64,000 nt of DNA from Anoplolepis gracilipes (Eukaryota; Arthropoda; Insecta; Hymenoptera; Formicidae). Within the stretch, counting starts at the first letter, position 1. Every line of letters starts with the position of its first letter. The position numbers and the translations under genes are program-made. The notes beneath the pieces are model-generated. The model saw only the letters and a list, made by a program, of their open reading frames with translations. It searched no databases and had not been told where the DNA came from. The stretch is from the NCBI RefSeq assembly GCF_047496725.1, contig NC_132983.1, forward strand, positions 5,557,501 through 5,621,500. Direction: 5' to 3'. Of this stretch, positions 38,401 to 50,034 are shown in pieces.

Positions 38401-39146
38401 GATAACATGAATGAAGTGTAAATAAATAAATAAAAAAACTTTTTTATTTTATTTCATTTTTGTGATTTCCTCCAAAATAGATGAAAAAACGAGCAAATCT
38501 CTAAAGGACTTTTTTGTCTTAATTTCTCGCTCCCCTACACGCGCTCCCGAAGTTTTGTCATTTAAATTGGGGACACCCTGTATATTCCTAAATGTTTTAA
38601 CCTTCACTTTTAAATTCAAGCTGTACAAGGATATCTTTCAAACTCTCGAATGAAAACAGATTAATTTCATTCGATAACGTTGAAAAATATCTAGACATTT
38701 TTCTGTCACTGAAATATGCGTCGAACCGATCGTCGACAGGACGGTGGGGGCGGGGGGGAGGGAGGGGGCCAGAGGCAAGGGTTGCGCAATATTGCATCCG
38801 ACAAGTGTTAGGTAAACAAACACGCATAAGTGCGAAGTAAAGCAACGTCGTCAGGATGACTTGGAACGGAGGGAGGGGGGGCGGAAAAACCAGGAGGGAT
38901 GAGAGGATATTGAGGCGTAACAGGTTAGGTTACTAACCTTTTGACAGATCGAGCTGTATGGAATTGTCCTCGGTGTCCTGGCGGCCTGTAATCAAAAAGA
39001 GACGCGAGAAGAGGAGACGTGAAGTAGCGGATTCGCTTTAAACGTTTTCGCGCGAGACTCTTAAATTTCAATGACGTGCACGCACTTCGATGAGATCGGC
39101 CGGTACGTAGGCTCCTACCCCACATCATCCAGCTCGAGATTGCCAT
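32460..39146 (-). CDS. RICTOR: RICTOR, defining subunit of TOR complex 2
   Basis: RICTOR scaffolds TORC2, which phosphorylates Akt and other AGC kinases. Nine minus-strand exons: 39146-39107 (end uncertain), 38985-38938, 37935-37779, 37671-34480 (3,192 nt), 34299-34170, 34053-33686, 33501-33399, 33328-33221, 32858-32460. Phases agree and give 1,514 residues (human about 1,708). Family blocks are the N-terminal EDNSIQLDLSKGLKENVREV, CLRVALVHEATQVRAAALRT, NEMERIQALRLVRRIL, CRSRDSWKLSEGFVAAEGKF, SSLDYSRDGPNRKLLSKII, KVKSALWALGHAGTS, then FYMGICLPRR (about 1,215) and CLFSDVSARLSSGTYRMPAR with RRFLQELFLDSPF. The last exon adds about 130 polar residues. The exon 1 donor may instead be GTAGGA at 39118 (exon end 39119), which is also phase 1. 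Confidence 0.95.
37936..38937 (-). other. RICTOR intron 2
   Basis: Intron between exons 38985-38938 and 37935-37779. It contains the inverted-repeat element at 38111-38580 and a G-rich tract near 38742-38770. The open frame at 38597-38845 is not a RICTOR exon. Confidence 0.8.
38111..38580. mobile_element. MITE-like DNA element, 470 bp, with TA target duplication
   Basis: The left end begins CAGGATGTTTCCAATTTAAA and the right end, reverse-complemented, begins CAGGGTGTCCCCAATTTAAA. The inverted arms match with scattered differences over roughly 100 bp, through the segments AAATTAAGAC, TCCTTTAGAGATTTG and TTTTGGAGGAAAT. A TA dinucleotide flanks both sides, as in Tc1/mariner insertions. There is no transposase frame, so it is non-autonomous. 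It lies in RICTOR intron 2. Confidence 0.85.
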
Positions 39147-41098
39147 TGTTCGGCGATCCTGAATTCGGTATCTTCCTTCGATCCTCTCACCCTCTTAACC
39201 GTCGTGGTCGACGACGTGCCTCCCGGTGCGTGCGTGATCGTCGCGCGTCACCCGCGCGTCGCGATATGTCATTCTCCGCCGCGAGCGGGAGCACCGAGCG
39301 AACGAAGCACCACTAGAGTAAAGTAAACGCGTAAGTGCGTGCGTGCGTGCGTGCGTGGGGTACGTGCGTGCGCGCGCGAGGGCCTATCGACGATCGTACT
39401 TGTATCGCGCACCGAATTTCAGAGCAGAAGCGTCACGCGAGAGAGTTTCTCGCGAGGGGGATCCAACGGCGGAGAGAGAGACGAGCCGCTAACGACGGCT
39501 ATCGCTCTCTTTTCTCCGGTTCGTCACCCTCTTATATAAATGATAAAACGACGTGATCGCGACTCGCCGGAGAGAATCACGACGGTGGCGAGAAACGGGG
39601 ACGAGTTCTCGCGACCGCGTACCTTCGCCACTCCGATTTCGCGCTTCGCATGCCCCCGATGCCCGGCTGTCGGCTGTGTGCCAGGTGCCAGGTGCCAGGC
39701 AAACGCAAGCGATGCGAACGCGCGGCGCGGCGCGGCGCGCTTGCGCCATAAACGTGCGCGCCAACGTAGATGGGCGTGCGGTCGATGGAAAGATGCCCCT
39801 CGTGTTGCGCATGCGCGTCGAGTGTCATATCAATGGACGCGTCCAAAGTTGCGCTGGAAAATTTATTCCTCGGCTGATTGGCCGATCGAACACCGGGGCT
39901 TGTGATTGGCAACCCCGGATTTTTCCGACTAAAATCCGGACACCTATAATTCGTAATATAATAAATAAGTTATTGAAACTACTAAAATGATCAAAATAGA
40001 GGAATCTTCTATTTCGATTTTTAAACAGAAAAAATTTCAAAAATTACAAAAATTATAAATTGTGTTCAAATCTGGCGCCTCACAAACACAGCAAAGGTAC
40101 GCGGAACCTCCGCCGCACACAAGTGCGCTTCCAGCTGCGTGTGCAAGCGCTCGTGTCGTCTCTCCCCACACATTTCTTTATTCAGGTCTATTATCAAACT
40201 ATTATCAGAAACGAAAATAGCAAAGTAAGTACTGAAATTTCAATTAAACTTTAACTAAGTCACTGATTTTGCAAACAAAATATTCTTTGTTAGACGATTA
40301 ATATTTGTCGTCACTAATAAATATATATTGTTGATTGATAAAATTAAATTATATATTCTTTTGTTATACTAACTACTAGAGTAATACTAGAATCACTTGT
40401 AAAAAGCATAATTAATTTTTATTATGTATTTATAAAAGATAATGGTTTTATGATGTGTAGACAATGGAGTCTATACTCCATTGTACTTACAATTAGTATA
40501 TTGTGTAGTATGGCATTTTTCAAAAGTAAATTTCAAATATAAAGTGATAGCAAATTAATTGTATTTCATATATTATTATATTTATATGCATTAAAATTCT
40601 CTATCAGTTTTAAAATATATTATATTATAATACTGTTAATATTATTTTATTATTCTTAAATTAACAAAGAATTTTATAATTATTATTAATTATTAATATT
40701 TATAATTATTATTAATTATTATTAATATGTATAATTATTATAATTATTAATATTTTTTATTTAACATTAATTATTAATTATAGATATATATTCAGTTATT
40801 CATTGCTTATTACAATATTATTATTATAGTCGATTAACTATATATCTGAGGATATAAATATTGATAGTTGTATTAGTTTTGGATAATTAATATTAGATTA
40901 TAAAACAATTACAAAAGATAATGAATAAACTTTAATAAGCTATGTAATATATTTGTATATTATTCAATGTATTTATATAAAAGTTTGTTACAAGATCTTT
41001 TAAGATAAAAGTTTTTTATGAGATCTTTTAAAATATATTAAGTTTAGCTAAAAATATATATCATTGAATGCTAATTGTTTGTAGGATTGAGGATAAAA
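39147..41098. other. RICTOR promoter island, then AT-rich DNA
   Basis: 39147-39920 is strongly CpG-rich, with (GCGT/GTGC)n at 39333-39357 and an (GCGCGG)-type run near 39722. The long open frames there look like chance. A second small GC-rich patch at 40075-40150 ends near a consensus donor GTAAGT (40214-40219) that could pair with TTTGTAG at 41084 to give a 5' UTR exon of the MATH-BTB locus. The rest is AT-rich with ATTATTA-type repeats (40675-40800). Confidence 0.45.
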
Positions 41099-42177
41099 AT
41101 GTCTACAACAGATATAGCTGTAATGGACACCACTCAACATTGTCATACACAACTGAAGTTGAAAACATTCTCTTATACATGGAGTATTGCTAATTTTTGA
41201 GATGTCATTAGCTTTAATTCTAGCTTATCCTCTGATCCTATCGCAAATGTATTTAAATTATCTTTGAATTACAAAGAAGATTATTTGAAATTTTATGCTG
41301 TCTTGATTAATACTAAAACAGAAATTGATACAGCAACATTTACAATTTCCTATTCTGTTTTTTTGGACACTACTGAGGGAGAAATTATGTATAAATCACG
41401 ATGTATAACTAAGTTGTTTGCTGAGAAAGATGAAAAGTTGTTATGTCAATTACATGAGTCATATGTTACTACCGAGAGAAAGAAATATTTACCTAATGAA
41501 ACATTCACAATATGCTTTAAATTTCAACAATTTTATAAATTGTATAACAATACGATATCCTACTCATATGAACCAAATGTATCGATAATGAATATGCAAA
41601 ATTTTATTTCTACTGAAAAATCTGGGTCACTTGTTACATTTGTAATAGACGAAAAATATCTTCAAGCAAATAAGATTTTACTATGCTCAAAAAATAAAGT
41701 CTTTGAAGCTATGTTTAACTGTGATCTCAAAGAAAATGCAAATAATAAAATAAAAATAACTGATATAAAATATGACATTCTACAGGAAATGTTATTTTTT
41801 ATACATACTGGTCAGATATCTACAAATGTAAGCATGTGTAAGATACGGAAGTAGCGTGTGAACTTCTTATAGCAGCTGAAAAATATTATATAGAAGAACT
41901 TAAATTAATATGTCAACAATATTTAATCACAAATACAAGAAAAGAAAATGTAGAACATTTAAAAATTGCAAATTTAAATAATGCAACAGTATTGAAACAA
42001 TATGCTTTAGATTTTATAAAATTATATTTGAAACATATTGTTGATACTCCAAATTTTCTAACACTAATGCAAGAGCATCATGAGCTATTAACTGAAATTG
42101 AAAATGTTAAGCTACCTATAACAAATATTGAATCTAAAAAGGTCAGTGAAAAAAGACATGGGCATTATTTGCACTAA
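41099..42177 (+). pseudogene. MATH-BTB (speckle-type POZ-like) gene copy with a stop and a frameshift
   Basis: From ATG at 41099 the frame reads a MATH-domain start (TFSYTWSIANF-like), hits TGA at 41198-41200, then stays open in the same frame through the rest of MATH and a BTB domain (SLVTFVIDEKYLQANKILLC, KVFEAMFN, MLFFIHTGQI) to TAG at 41852. The natural continuation (DTEVACELLIAAEKYYIEEL, then a BACK-like helix region) is in another frame from 41842 and ends at 42177, so one indel lies at about 41830-41842. Intact relatives are SPOP-like adaptors of Cullin-3 ligases. The copy has no CDS intron and is AT-rich. Two lesions argue for a pseudogene; sequence error is possible. Confidence 0.78.
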
Positions 42178-43365
42178 TAAAACTATTCTCAGTTTTGTTT
42201 TAAAAAGATACAGCAGGACTGTAAAAAAAGATTCAAGTAATTTTTTGTGATAATTTTATTGTACCTTTTATAATACTTTTATTGATATTGTTTGTTCTAA
42301 AAATTATTATTATCCAATGTAATACAAGATAAGAATTAAGTAAGCATGTATTTTATTTGTTCAGTTCATTTAATGTGTATTAAAATATATGATATTCTTG
42401 AATTTTAGCATACATATTATTGGTCTTTTATTGTTACAAGTGATTGTCCTACTCTAACGAATTTCCCCGACTTAAAAAATATAGATGTAAATTCCAATAC
42501 ATGTATCAATAATGTTATTGCAGTAACATATACATAACTCTTTTTTCGTAAACAGAATTCGTGTTTATTTATAATAAAATAAATTAGAATTAATCCAAAT
42601 AAAGCAAAAATTGATATAACTATAGAAAGATTAATTTGAGATTCTTTTTTACTAATTTTTAAGAGAATAAAAACTATTGGAGATATAATATGTAAATATA
42701 TAAATTTTATATATCTCCAATAGTTTTTATGCTCTTAAAAATTAGTAAAAAAGAATCTCAAATTAATCTTTCTATAGTTATATCAATTTTTGTTTTATTT
42801 GAATTTATTCTAATTTATTAATAGAAAAATATATATATATATATATTGTTTATTTATTTTATTTATATTATAAATTAATAAGCAGAAATCAATAATTAAA
42901 TTTTTATTTCTCGCCAAATATAAACGTTATCTTGTTTAACTTTTTATTTTCTTTGTTTTAAAAACTTATTTTTCGAAGATAAAAAAATTGTCTTTTTCAG
43001 TTCACAAAACAATATAAGTAGTTTTGACATAATATATTTAGATTAATGTACATATAAACTCGTGACACGCACACACATGTTCCGGCATCTGTCAAGTTCG
43101 TCATAATTGTGTAGTCATTTTGTTACGCTATGTTGGGTGTGTTTGAAAAACGTATTTATGGAAGCAGAGAGCAACGTTCGATCGACCAATCAGGATAAAA
43201 GGAGCAAAGGTTCCCTTGTTTCGATTGGTCCGTCAAGGGCTATTCTGCTCCGACGAAAAGAATTTTCGAACGTACCCTTTACCTTGAGTGACTACTGATG
43301 TCGGTTATGTGCACCTGATCGACTTATTTGTTTATATTTATCCCGTAAAATCTTCACCTTTCGAG
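42178..43365. other. Intergenic region with foldback and DCAKD promoter
   Basis: AT-rich, containing the 42578-42819 foldback. The final 300 bp before DCAKD are less AT-rich and include CCAAT-type boxes (CCAAT near 43179, ATTGG near 43221). Confidence 0.5.
42578..42819. repeat. Near-perfect palindrome, 108-bp arms, 26-bp loop
   Basis: Arm 42578-42685 pairs with 42712-42819 with only about five mismatches; the spacer is 26 bp (42686-42711). Outer ends read AATAAATTAG and CTAATTTATT. There is no coding potential and no clear target-site duplication. It may be a foldback MITE or the DNA of a long hairpin RNA. Confidence 0.92.
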
Positions 43366-44441
43366 ATGTATCTGGTTGGATTGACAGGCGGCATTGCTAC
43401 CGGAAAGAGCTCAGTCGCTGCTATCTTTCGGGAACATGGCATTCCTGTTATAGATGCCGATTTAATTGCGCGAAAAGGTTAGGATGTACACTGTACTTGC
43501 TATGACTTGTCATTGCTATGAGGATGTATATGTATAATTCTTTTTCTACCTTCTAATTTTATCAATTTATTTTATTTATTTATTTTTTTTTTTTTTTTTT
43601 TTGTGCGTTAACTCTCTTCTCCCTAAACAACGTTATTTTCTTCTTTCATTTTCCAAGAATTGATATTTTTTATCAATATAATATCTTTAATTTGAAAATA
43701 TTGCATCTATTTATATTTAATTACAGTCGTCGAACCAGGAAAGCCAGCGTGGCATAAGATACAACAAGAATTTGGTCCGGATGTATTTCTCGATACCAAA
43801 TACTTGGACAGAACGAAACTTGGCGATTTAATATTCAACGATGTTGAAAAGAGAAAGAAACTTAATGCCATTACACATCCTGATATATATAAGGAGATAT
43901 ATTGGCAAACTATTAAATACTTTCTACAAGGCTATCCGTTTATAGTCATGGACCTGCCGTTGCTTTTCGAAACAGGACATATGTTAAATTACTTGCACAA
44001 AATTATAGTTGTAACATGGTATGTATATACATTTCCATCAGCTGAATCGAGTATCAATATTTCAAATCGAATAAATATAAATGAAATTTTGTTTCTTCAA
44101 GTTTCCATAAATTTTGTAATTCACTTATCACTTTCAGTGAAGAGGATCTTCAATTACAACGTTTAATAGAGCGCAGTGCATTTACAGAAGCTAAAGCAAA
44201 AATAAGAATAGCTGCGCAAATGTCCTTGGAAAAGAAAGCAGAGATGGCAAATTTTGTAATTGAAAATTCAGGTAGCCTAAGAGACACTAGGGAACAAACT
44301 ATTAAAGTGATTAATGTATTAAAATGTTCTAAGCATCACTGGAAATTGCGCTTTCTAGTCGGATTTTGTTGTACCATATTGTTAGCTGGCGCATATTGGT
44401 TAAGAAACAGAAGTTCCAGATCTGTATCCTCTGCGGCATAA
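43366..44441 (+). CDS. DCAKD: Dephospho-CoA kinase domain-containing protein
   Basis: Predicted to phosphorylate dephospho-CoA, the last step of coenzyme A synthesis. Three exons, 43366-43477, 43727-44018 and 44138-44441, give 235 residues (human 231). The start ATG sits in GAGATG and opens directly into the family N-terminus MYLVGLTGGIATGKS, whose P-loop GGIATGKS binds ATP. Next are HGIPVIDADLIAR, GDLIFNDVEKRKKLNAITHP and FIVMDLPLLFETG, all CoaE hallmarks. After the kinase domain a hydrophobic segment (FLVGFCCTILLAGAYWL) and a basic end suggest a C-terminal membrane anchor, as in animal DCAKD proteins. Intron 1 contains a long poly-T. Confidence 0.95.
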
Positions 44442-45597
44442 AATTATTTCTCATTGCAGGTAATCAGTTTAGACAACGAACAGTTTGTTTCGTTGTAAAT
44501 TGTAGTTATATGATAAAAGCAAGTATGTATATTTAGTTAAATTGTATAACAGGTTTGCAAAAAAGGAGAAACAATTTTCAAAATAGATAAGAACATTGAT
44601 TTATGAAATACACTCACTTTTGCTATAAATTGATGCTTTGTGTAAAAAGGTAAATTCTTTTACTTGTATAAAAGAAAAGTTTCCGCGTGATTCTAAGATA
44701 TGCAATTAAATAATTTAATTTACATACAATTACAACTACTTTTCTAGTTTTAATGCGCCATAACTAACTCTAAGGTAAAGGGATATACAGTTATATATAT
44801 GTGTGCATGTTTGTATGTAGATGAATATGTATAATGTCCAATGGAAAAATATTTCATTAACAAAAATGAAGGCGTTCCATATTCAGCGCTTACATCAGAA
44901 CGTCACACAATCGAATTTAAAGAAATGATAAGAAAAAAAGAAAATAAAGCAATGTTTATCATGAGTAAAATTAGACAAATCTAATGTAAGTATTACGTCG
45001 AATTGTACAACATAATTAATACTATAAAGTACAATCCTTTTTATCAATTTTATGAAAAATGGCTGCATGGATTTGTGTGAATGTCTTGCGTAATTAGTCA
45101 ACGCATTTATTAAACCGAATGTAAACCGTTATCCAATGATAAATGTTTAAGAAATGAAATTAATAGCTACTATTATAAAAATATATAAATTATATATTAT
45201 ATGTATCTTATATAATATTATATAAAAATTATATATATAATATTACAAAGAAAAACATATCCTTTTCCACATCTTTTTTTTTTATTTGATAGTAAGAAAT
45301 CAAAAAATTTCAAAATGTAACTTCATTATTTGCGTACAAATTTTGCAATTGCAAGAATACGAGAGTAAAAATCATCTTCAACTTTTTTTCTTTTTTAATA
45401 AAGTGCTTTTTAACATAAATTCATACGTAAAAGATTATTCATACATATTTGTATGCATATATAAAATACACGAGTACATAGTGCTCAATTTCTTAAATGC
45501 TAATTATCGCAAAAATATATACAAGTGTATAGAGTCGTGATTAATAATGCGACTTAAAATCAGATGTATGCCCATTTGGTTTATAGCATGCATCCTT

Positions 45598-45639
<42 letters not shown>

Positions 45640-45752
45640 TAATTTGATACGCTCGTATTTATGGGCTATAAGTATAAATTTTTAATTGCTTTTATTCTAA
45701 TATCCAAAGACAAAATTGCTTATTTAAGTAAATTATAGAACCGATAAAGGAC

Positions 45753-45794
<42 letters not shown>

Positions 45795-47104
45795 GTGTGT
45801 ATAAGTACTTTATCGATTAAAGTATTACTTTATAAGAGTAATTAGCTTTTGTTTATATATGTTAAAAGCGGAAGTATAAAATACACTTTTCTTGCGATTA
45901 AATCTAAAGAAGGAGCAACATGGAATATTATGTACAGCATCCTCTCTGTACATAAAATTCTTTCATTATTACTTAATACACAAACTATATGGAAAGATTA
46001 TTTTGTTATATTATTTATTCTACAAACAAGGAGAATAACTCACTTGCTTTTGAAATATGTAGAATATTTCGCTTAAGCAAATCAGACAAGAACTTTGAAA
46101 TCAGTTCTTGTTCAATAGACAAACTTTTGTTGTACATACTTTTAGTACCGTAATATCATACTGGTTCTGTGAAACCAGTTTGAAGAACAATATGTGGACT
46201 CTTATCATAGATATATCTTTTTTTTTTAATATGTTACATTTATTCTTCTTTGTACTTATGTTAATGTATTAATCTAAATGAGAGTCATTCTCCTTATTTA
46301 TGTCTGTTTATTTTACAATATTTTCGACAATTCTTTAATTTGTCTATCTATCATTGATAGAATTTCGATTTAGCTTTACGTACATAGAGAAACGAGATTA
46401 ATATCAGACTATATATAACATGTATAATATAATATTTGTAGAGAAAAACAAGATACAAAGGAACATAATGTCATGATGCAATTAATTATCGTGATTGTAG
46501 ATTGTCATTCCTATTATTCTACAACTATACACACTTTTTCTTTTTGGGTATTCGCTAACCGTCATTGCCGACCATCATTAAACTATATAATCGATTGTAT
46601 ATTTCTAATACTACTTATAGAGAAGATGAAGATTTTATAGCTTTCCACAGGAATATAAGATAAATATATTCTCATAAGAATCTGTACGCAGACTCGAATG
46701 TAATTATTACAAGGGCTAGAATATATTTTTACAAAATATAATTTAATTTTGTTGTTTACTTTTAACAAAAAGATTATTATTTTTTAACTAAATATCCATT
46801 TTCTTTAGGTTCTTCCTTTGCATAAATAAATGTAGAGAAGAAATTTAGGGTATGAATATTATATCGATACAAATTTTTCTATTTGTTACATCTGCATTAT
46901 TCCATAATCTCTTCTGCGGATCTCTTTCTATCATTGGCTGTACTTCACAAGAACATCAGTTCTTTATAAAAGAAATATAATTTAGTCAAAAGATGAATGA
47001 AGAAGATGAATTATATTTTTAATAGCCAAGTAGGTAGGTGTGTCATATATTTGTCGACATCTTGTCAGAATACAAGTGTTATCCGTATTCGTCTGCGATA
47101 CGAT
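44442..47104. other. Long 3' flank between DCAKD and ZC3H10
   Basis: AT-rich, with TG microsatellites at 45602-45642 and 45757-45787. Convergent genes flank it, so it probably holds both 3' UTRs. No supported coding exon. Confidence 0.5.
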
Positions 47105-48663
47105 TTACTGCAAAACAGGCCTAAGTTCTTGAGACATAATGGGATAAGAAACGAGAGGCGCGGTCGCGCCAGATATCGATAGAGGTAGACTTGCGGGTTG
47201 CTGCGAGTTAGGTGGCTGTTGATTAGTAGCTTGAGGAGGTCCAGAACCGCTCATCGAGATCGTCTGTTGTGCCATGGTGACGATTGGCGGTGGTATGGAG
47301 ACCGGTGCCATTGAGACTGCTGCAATCGAAACGGGTGCCACGGTAGCGATGGACACAGGAACGGTGGCTACGCTTGCGGTTACTGTCCGAAGAGTGCCCG
47401 CAGCCACGGCCGCGTTGACCATCTGTTGAGGTGTCGGCGCTTGCGATGGCGGAACCGTGTTCGTAATCGTGACTGCCGGTACCGTTACAGCCGTTACATT
47501 CGCAGTTCGCTTACCCGACATTCTCAATTGAGCATTTTGATCCAACAGAAATTCATTCGTCGCCGTCAAATCGCTGACCTAAGACAGAAAATGAGAGTTA
47601 GTATATAAAATATAAATAAATAGAAATAAAATCAACAGTAGACATCTGTCTACTCAAATTCTGTCCCTCTTGTATACCTGTTTCTTCAATTCCTCTATTT
47701 TTTTCCTCAACAATGCATTCTCATCCTCAAGTACGATAGCCCGTGCCTCGTTGCGCGGTATCACAGGGTAATAATAACTCGGCGTGACCGTCGGTTGAGT
47801 AGCATGCTGCTGGCCTACGATCGTAGAAGCGTCGAAATGAACAACTGTCTCGCCCGAGACTATCCGCCTCTTTGGTTCCGGTGGTCCGATGTAATCGGCT
47901 GGATGTGACGATGTGTTGTAACCACCATTATTGGCTACCAAATTGTTATGTTGATCTTCCATTTGCCAGTGAAAACTATACATTTATGCAAAAAGGAAAA
48001 AAAATCGTTAATAGAAAATAAAATGTAAAATTTAAATTTGGGAAAGTAAAAGAACTTGAGACGAATCGATCGACTATGAGAGATCGCTTACTTTCTGTCC
48101 TCTTCGTATCTGCGATTCTCGCCACCGACACCACCGCCGTTGCTCGTACCGTTGAAATTGTGTTGCGGTCTGGATGCGTTGTGATGGGACGGCGACATCA
48201 GATTATGCTGCGGCTCTTCCTTCTTCCAATGTCTGAACTTGCAGTTGGCCCTCTGGCAACTGCCCTTGAGAAAGTCCTTGCACAACGGATAATCCGATTT
48301 GTCGCTATTACCGATCTTGGATCTATTGAGAACGTGGGGCGGCAGCTCGCCGGTCGCCCGGAAACGCTTCTCCTCGCTTTCCGTGCAATGAAGAAATTTG
48401 CAACCCGGCCAGTTGCACATGCCATTCTGGTAATCGTGACAGAAGGTATACTCCTCCACCGGGTCGTCTTCGGAACGCTCGTGTAGGTACTTGCAACGCT
48501 TCCCGCGATGACACACGTTTCTCAGGAAGTCCCTGCAGATGCGATTCGCCACGTCAGGTGTATCTGTCGCGTTCGCATTTAATCCACCCGCCATCCCGGT
48601 CACCTGCTGCAGCTGATGCCCCACCGTCCCGTTGCCGTCCAACTTTTTCTTCAGTTTTTTCAT
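47105..48663 (-). CDS. ZC3H10: CCCH zinc-finger protein ZC3H10
   Basis: An RNA-binding CCCH protein; vertebrate ZC3H10 affects mitochondrial function and miRNA processing. Three minus-strand exons, 48663-48092, 47975-47678 and 47578-47105, give 447 residues (human 434). Fingers lie at C43-H61 (C-x7-C-x5-C-x3-H), C75-H92 and C128-H145 (both C-x7-C-x4-C-x3-H), with CRDFLRNVCHRGKRCKYLH and CKDFLKGSCQRANCKFRH closely family-like. The middle part has EPKRR and a predicted coiled coil (LEDENALLRKKIEELKKQ, then SDLTATNEFLLDQNAQLR). The C-terminus is low complexity, rich in V, A, P and S. The start at 48663 is the first Met after an upstream in-frame break; a non-coding 5' exon is likely. Confidence 0.93.
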
Positions 48664-49995
48664 CGATGAAGCATAGCGGTCGTCGTCGTTACCTACTCGA
48701 TCAATCGACGGAACCAGTCAAGCACGACTAATGTGACCCCTAAGTAAAGGAAAAAAAAGAGAAATATATAATGCGGTAGAGATTTAAAAATATATGGTAT
48801 TATTAGTGCACGCGCTACAAAAGCTGTATCGCTTTTAATTCTCGCTCGTGAAAAACAGTACTTACGAAAAAGATAAGGGAGATATAAACTGTTAATTGCT
48901 CGTTAATTTACTTTCAACTCGCGTGATATACATCCTCCATAGTACTCTAGCTGAAACGTGAATTACGGGTGTAAAAAGTAACAAGACGAGATTCCTCAAT
49001 TTCCTTGAATTAAGTTAATCTTTTATCTTTATTTTCCCTTTTCGTATAATACGACTATTACATCGGTAGTAAGATTATATCAACATTATTATGTACAGAG
49101 CATTTTTCATTTATTTACTATATTTACTTTGATAAAATTCGTGATACATACGTCTCTTGATCCGTCAAGAAAATTCAGAGCGAGCTCCGAATGATCGGGG
49201 CTCGAAATTTTCTTGAAAAATGTGTACCACGTAGATCTTTGTTATTTCGCGCGACGTCCTAACATGAACGATTCCTTATTTAATGATGCGATTGAAGTAG
49301 ACGCGCGCTGCGAGCGATGGCACACTCTCTAATTAAACTAACGAATTAAGAAAATACTGTCAATTTTTGCGTCACGCGTTCGTATCAAAAGAATCGATTA
49401 GAAAACTATCATTATCGCGGAATTTTCACACTTCAAGATGAATAGATGATAGATCAAGGCCATTCCTCAAGGTAGGGTCGATAGAACGGTCTATTATGAA
49501 TGCGCAGAAATTTTCTATTTTTTTTTTTCCCCAGGAATTAAACACACTCGTTTATCGTTTATTAGGTCGCTCAAAACAGATATGCTTTTGTATTGTCACG
49601 CTATTCATTTATAGAAAGGAAAGAAAGAGATAGATAGATAGATAAATAGATAGATAGAGAGAAAGAGAGAGAGAGAGAGAGCTAAAAAGATATCGTCACG
49701 CAATAAAGTCGAAGGATCCGGGATTCATCTCGCATTGCGATAAATTTTCACTCGTGAATAATGGACCCATGGTTAGAAGAGTAATGCTGTAACATATAAT
49801 ATACGCATGTCGATATATAATATATGAATCAAGATTCCCCTTCTCGCTCTCTTACAAAAGTATACGAATCCCCTTTAATTCGATACCTGATTCTCTTTAA
49901 AAGTCGGCCCCTCTACTAAAGAATTTAAAAAAAAAAGCGTGTTAAATAATCCGAACAATGAATATATCGAGTATGTTATCGTTTCGCTTTCTACA

Positions 49996-50034
<39 letters not shown>

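Noticed and set aside
38597..38845. Minus-strand frame including SLKDILVQLE that resembled RICTOR N-terminal helices
   Set aside because: Its acceptor phase does not fit exon 2, and exon 2 joins perfectly to 37935, which carries the real conserved segment (GLKENVREVLTNL).
39540..39990. Long plus-strand frames of 121-145 codons
   Set aside because: They lie in a strongly CpG-rich promoter island where stop codons are rare; composition is Arg/Ala-rich, overlapping frames are equally open, and no domain is recognised.
44895..46768. Several 60-84-codon frames in the DCAKD-ZC3H10 spacer
   Set aside because: AT-rich, Ile/Phe/Tyr/Lys-biased, no start context or domain; typical of chance frames in 3' UTR-like DNA.
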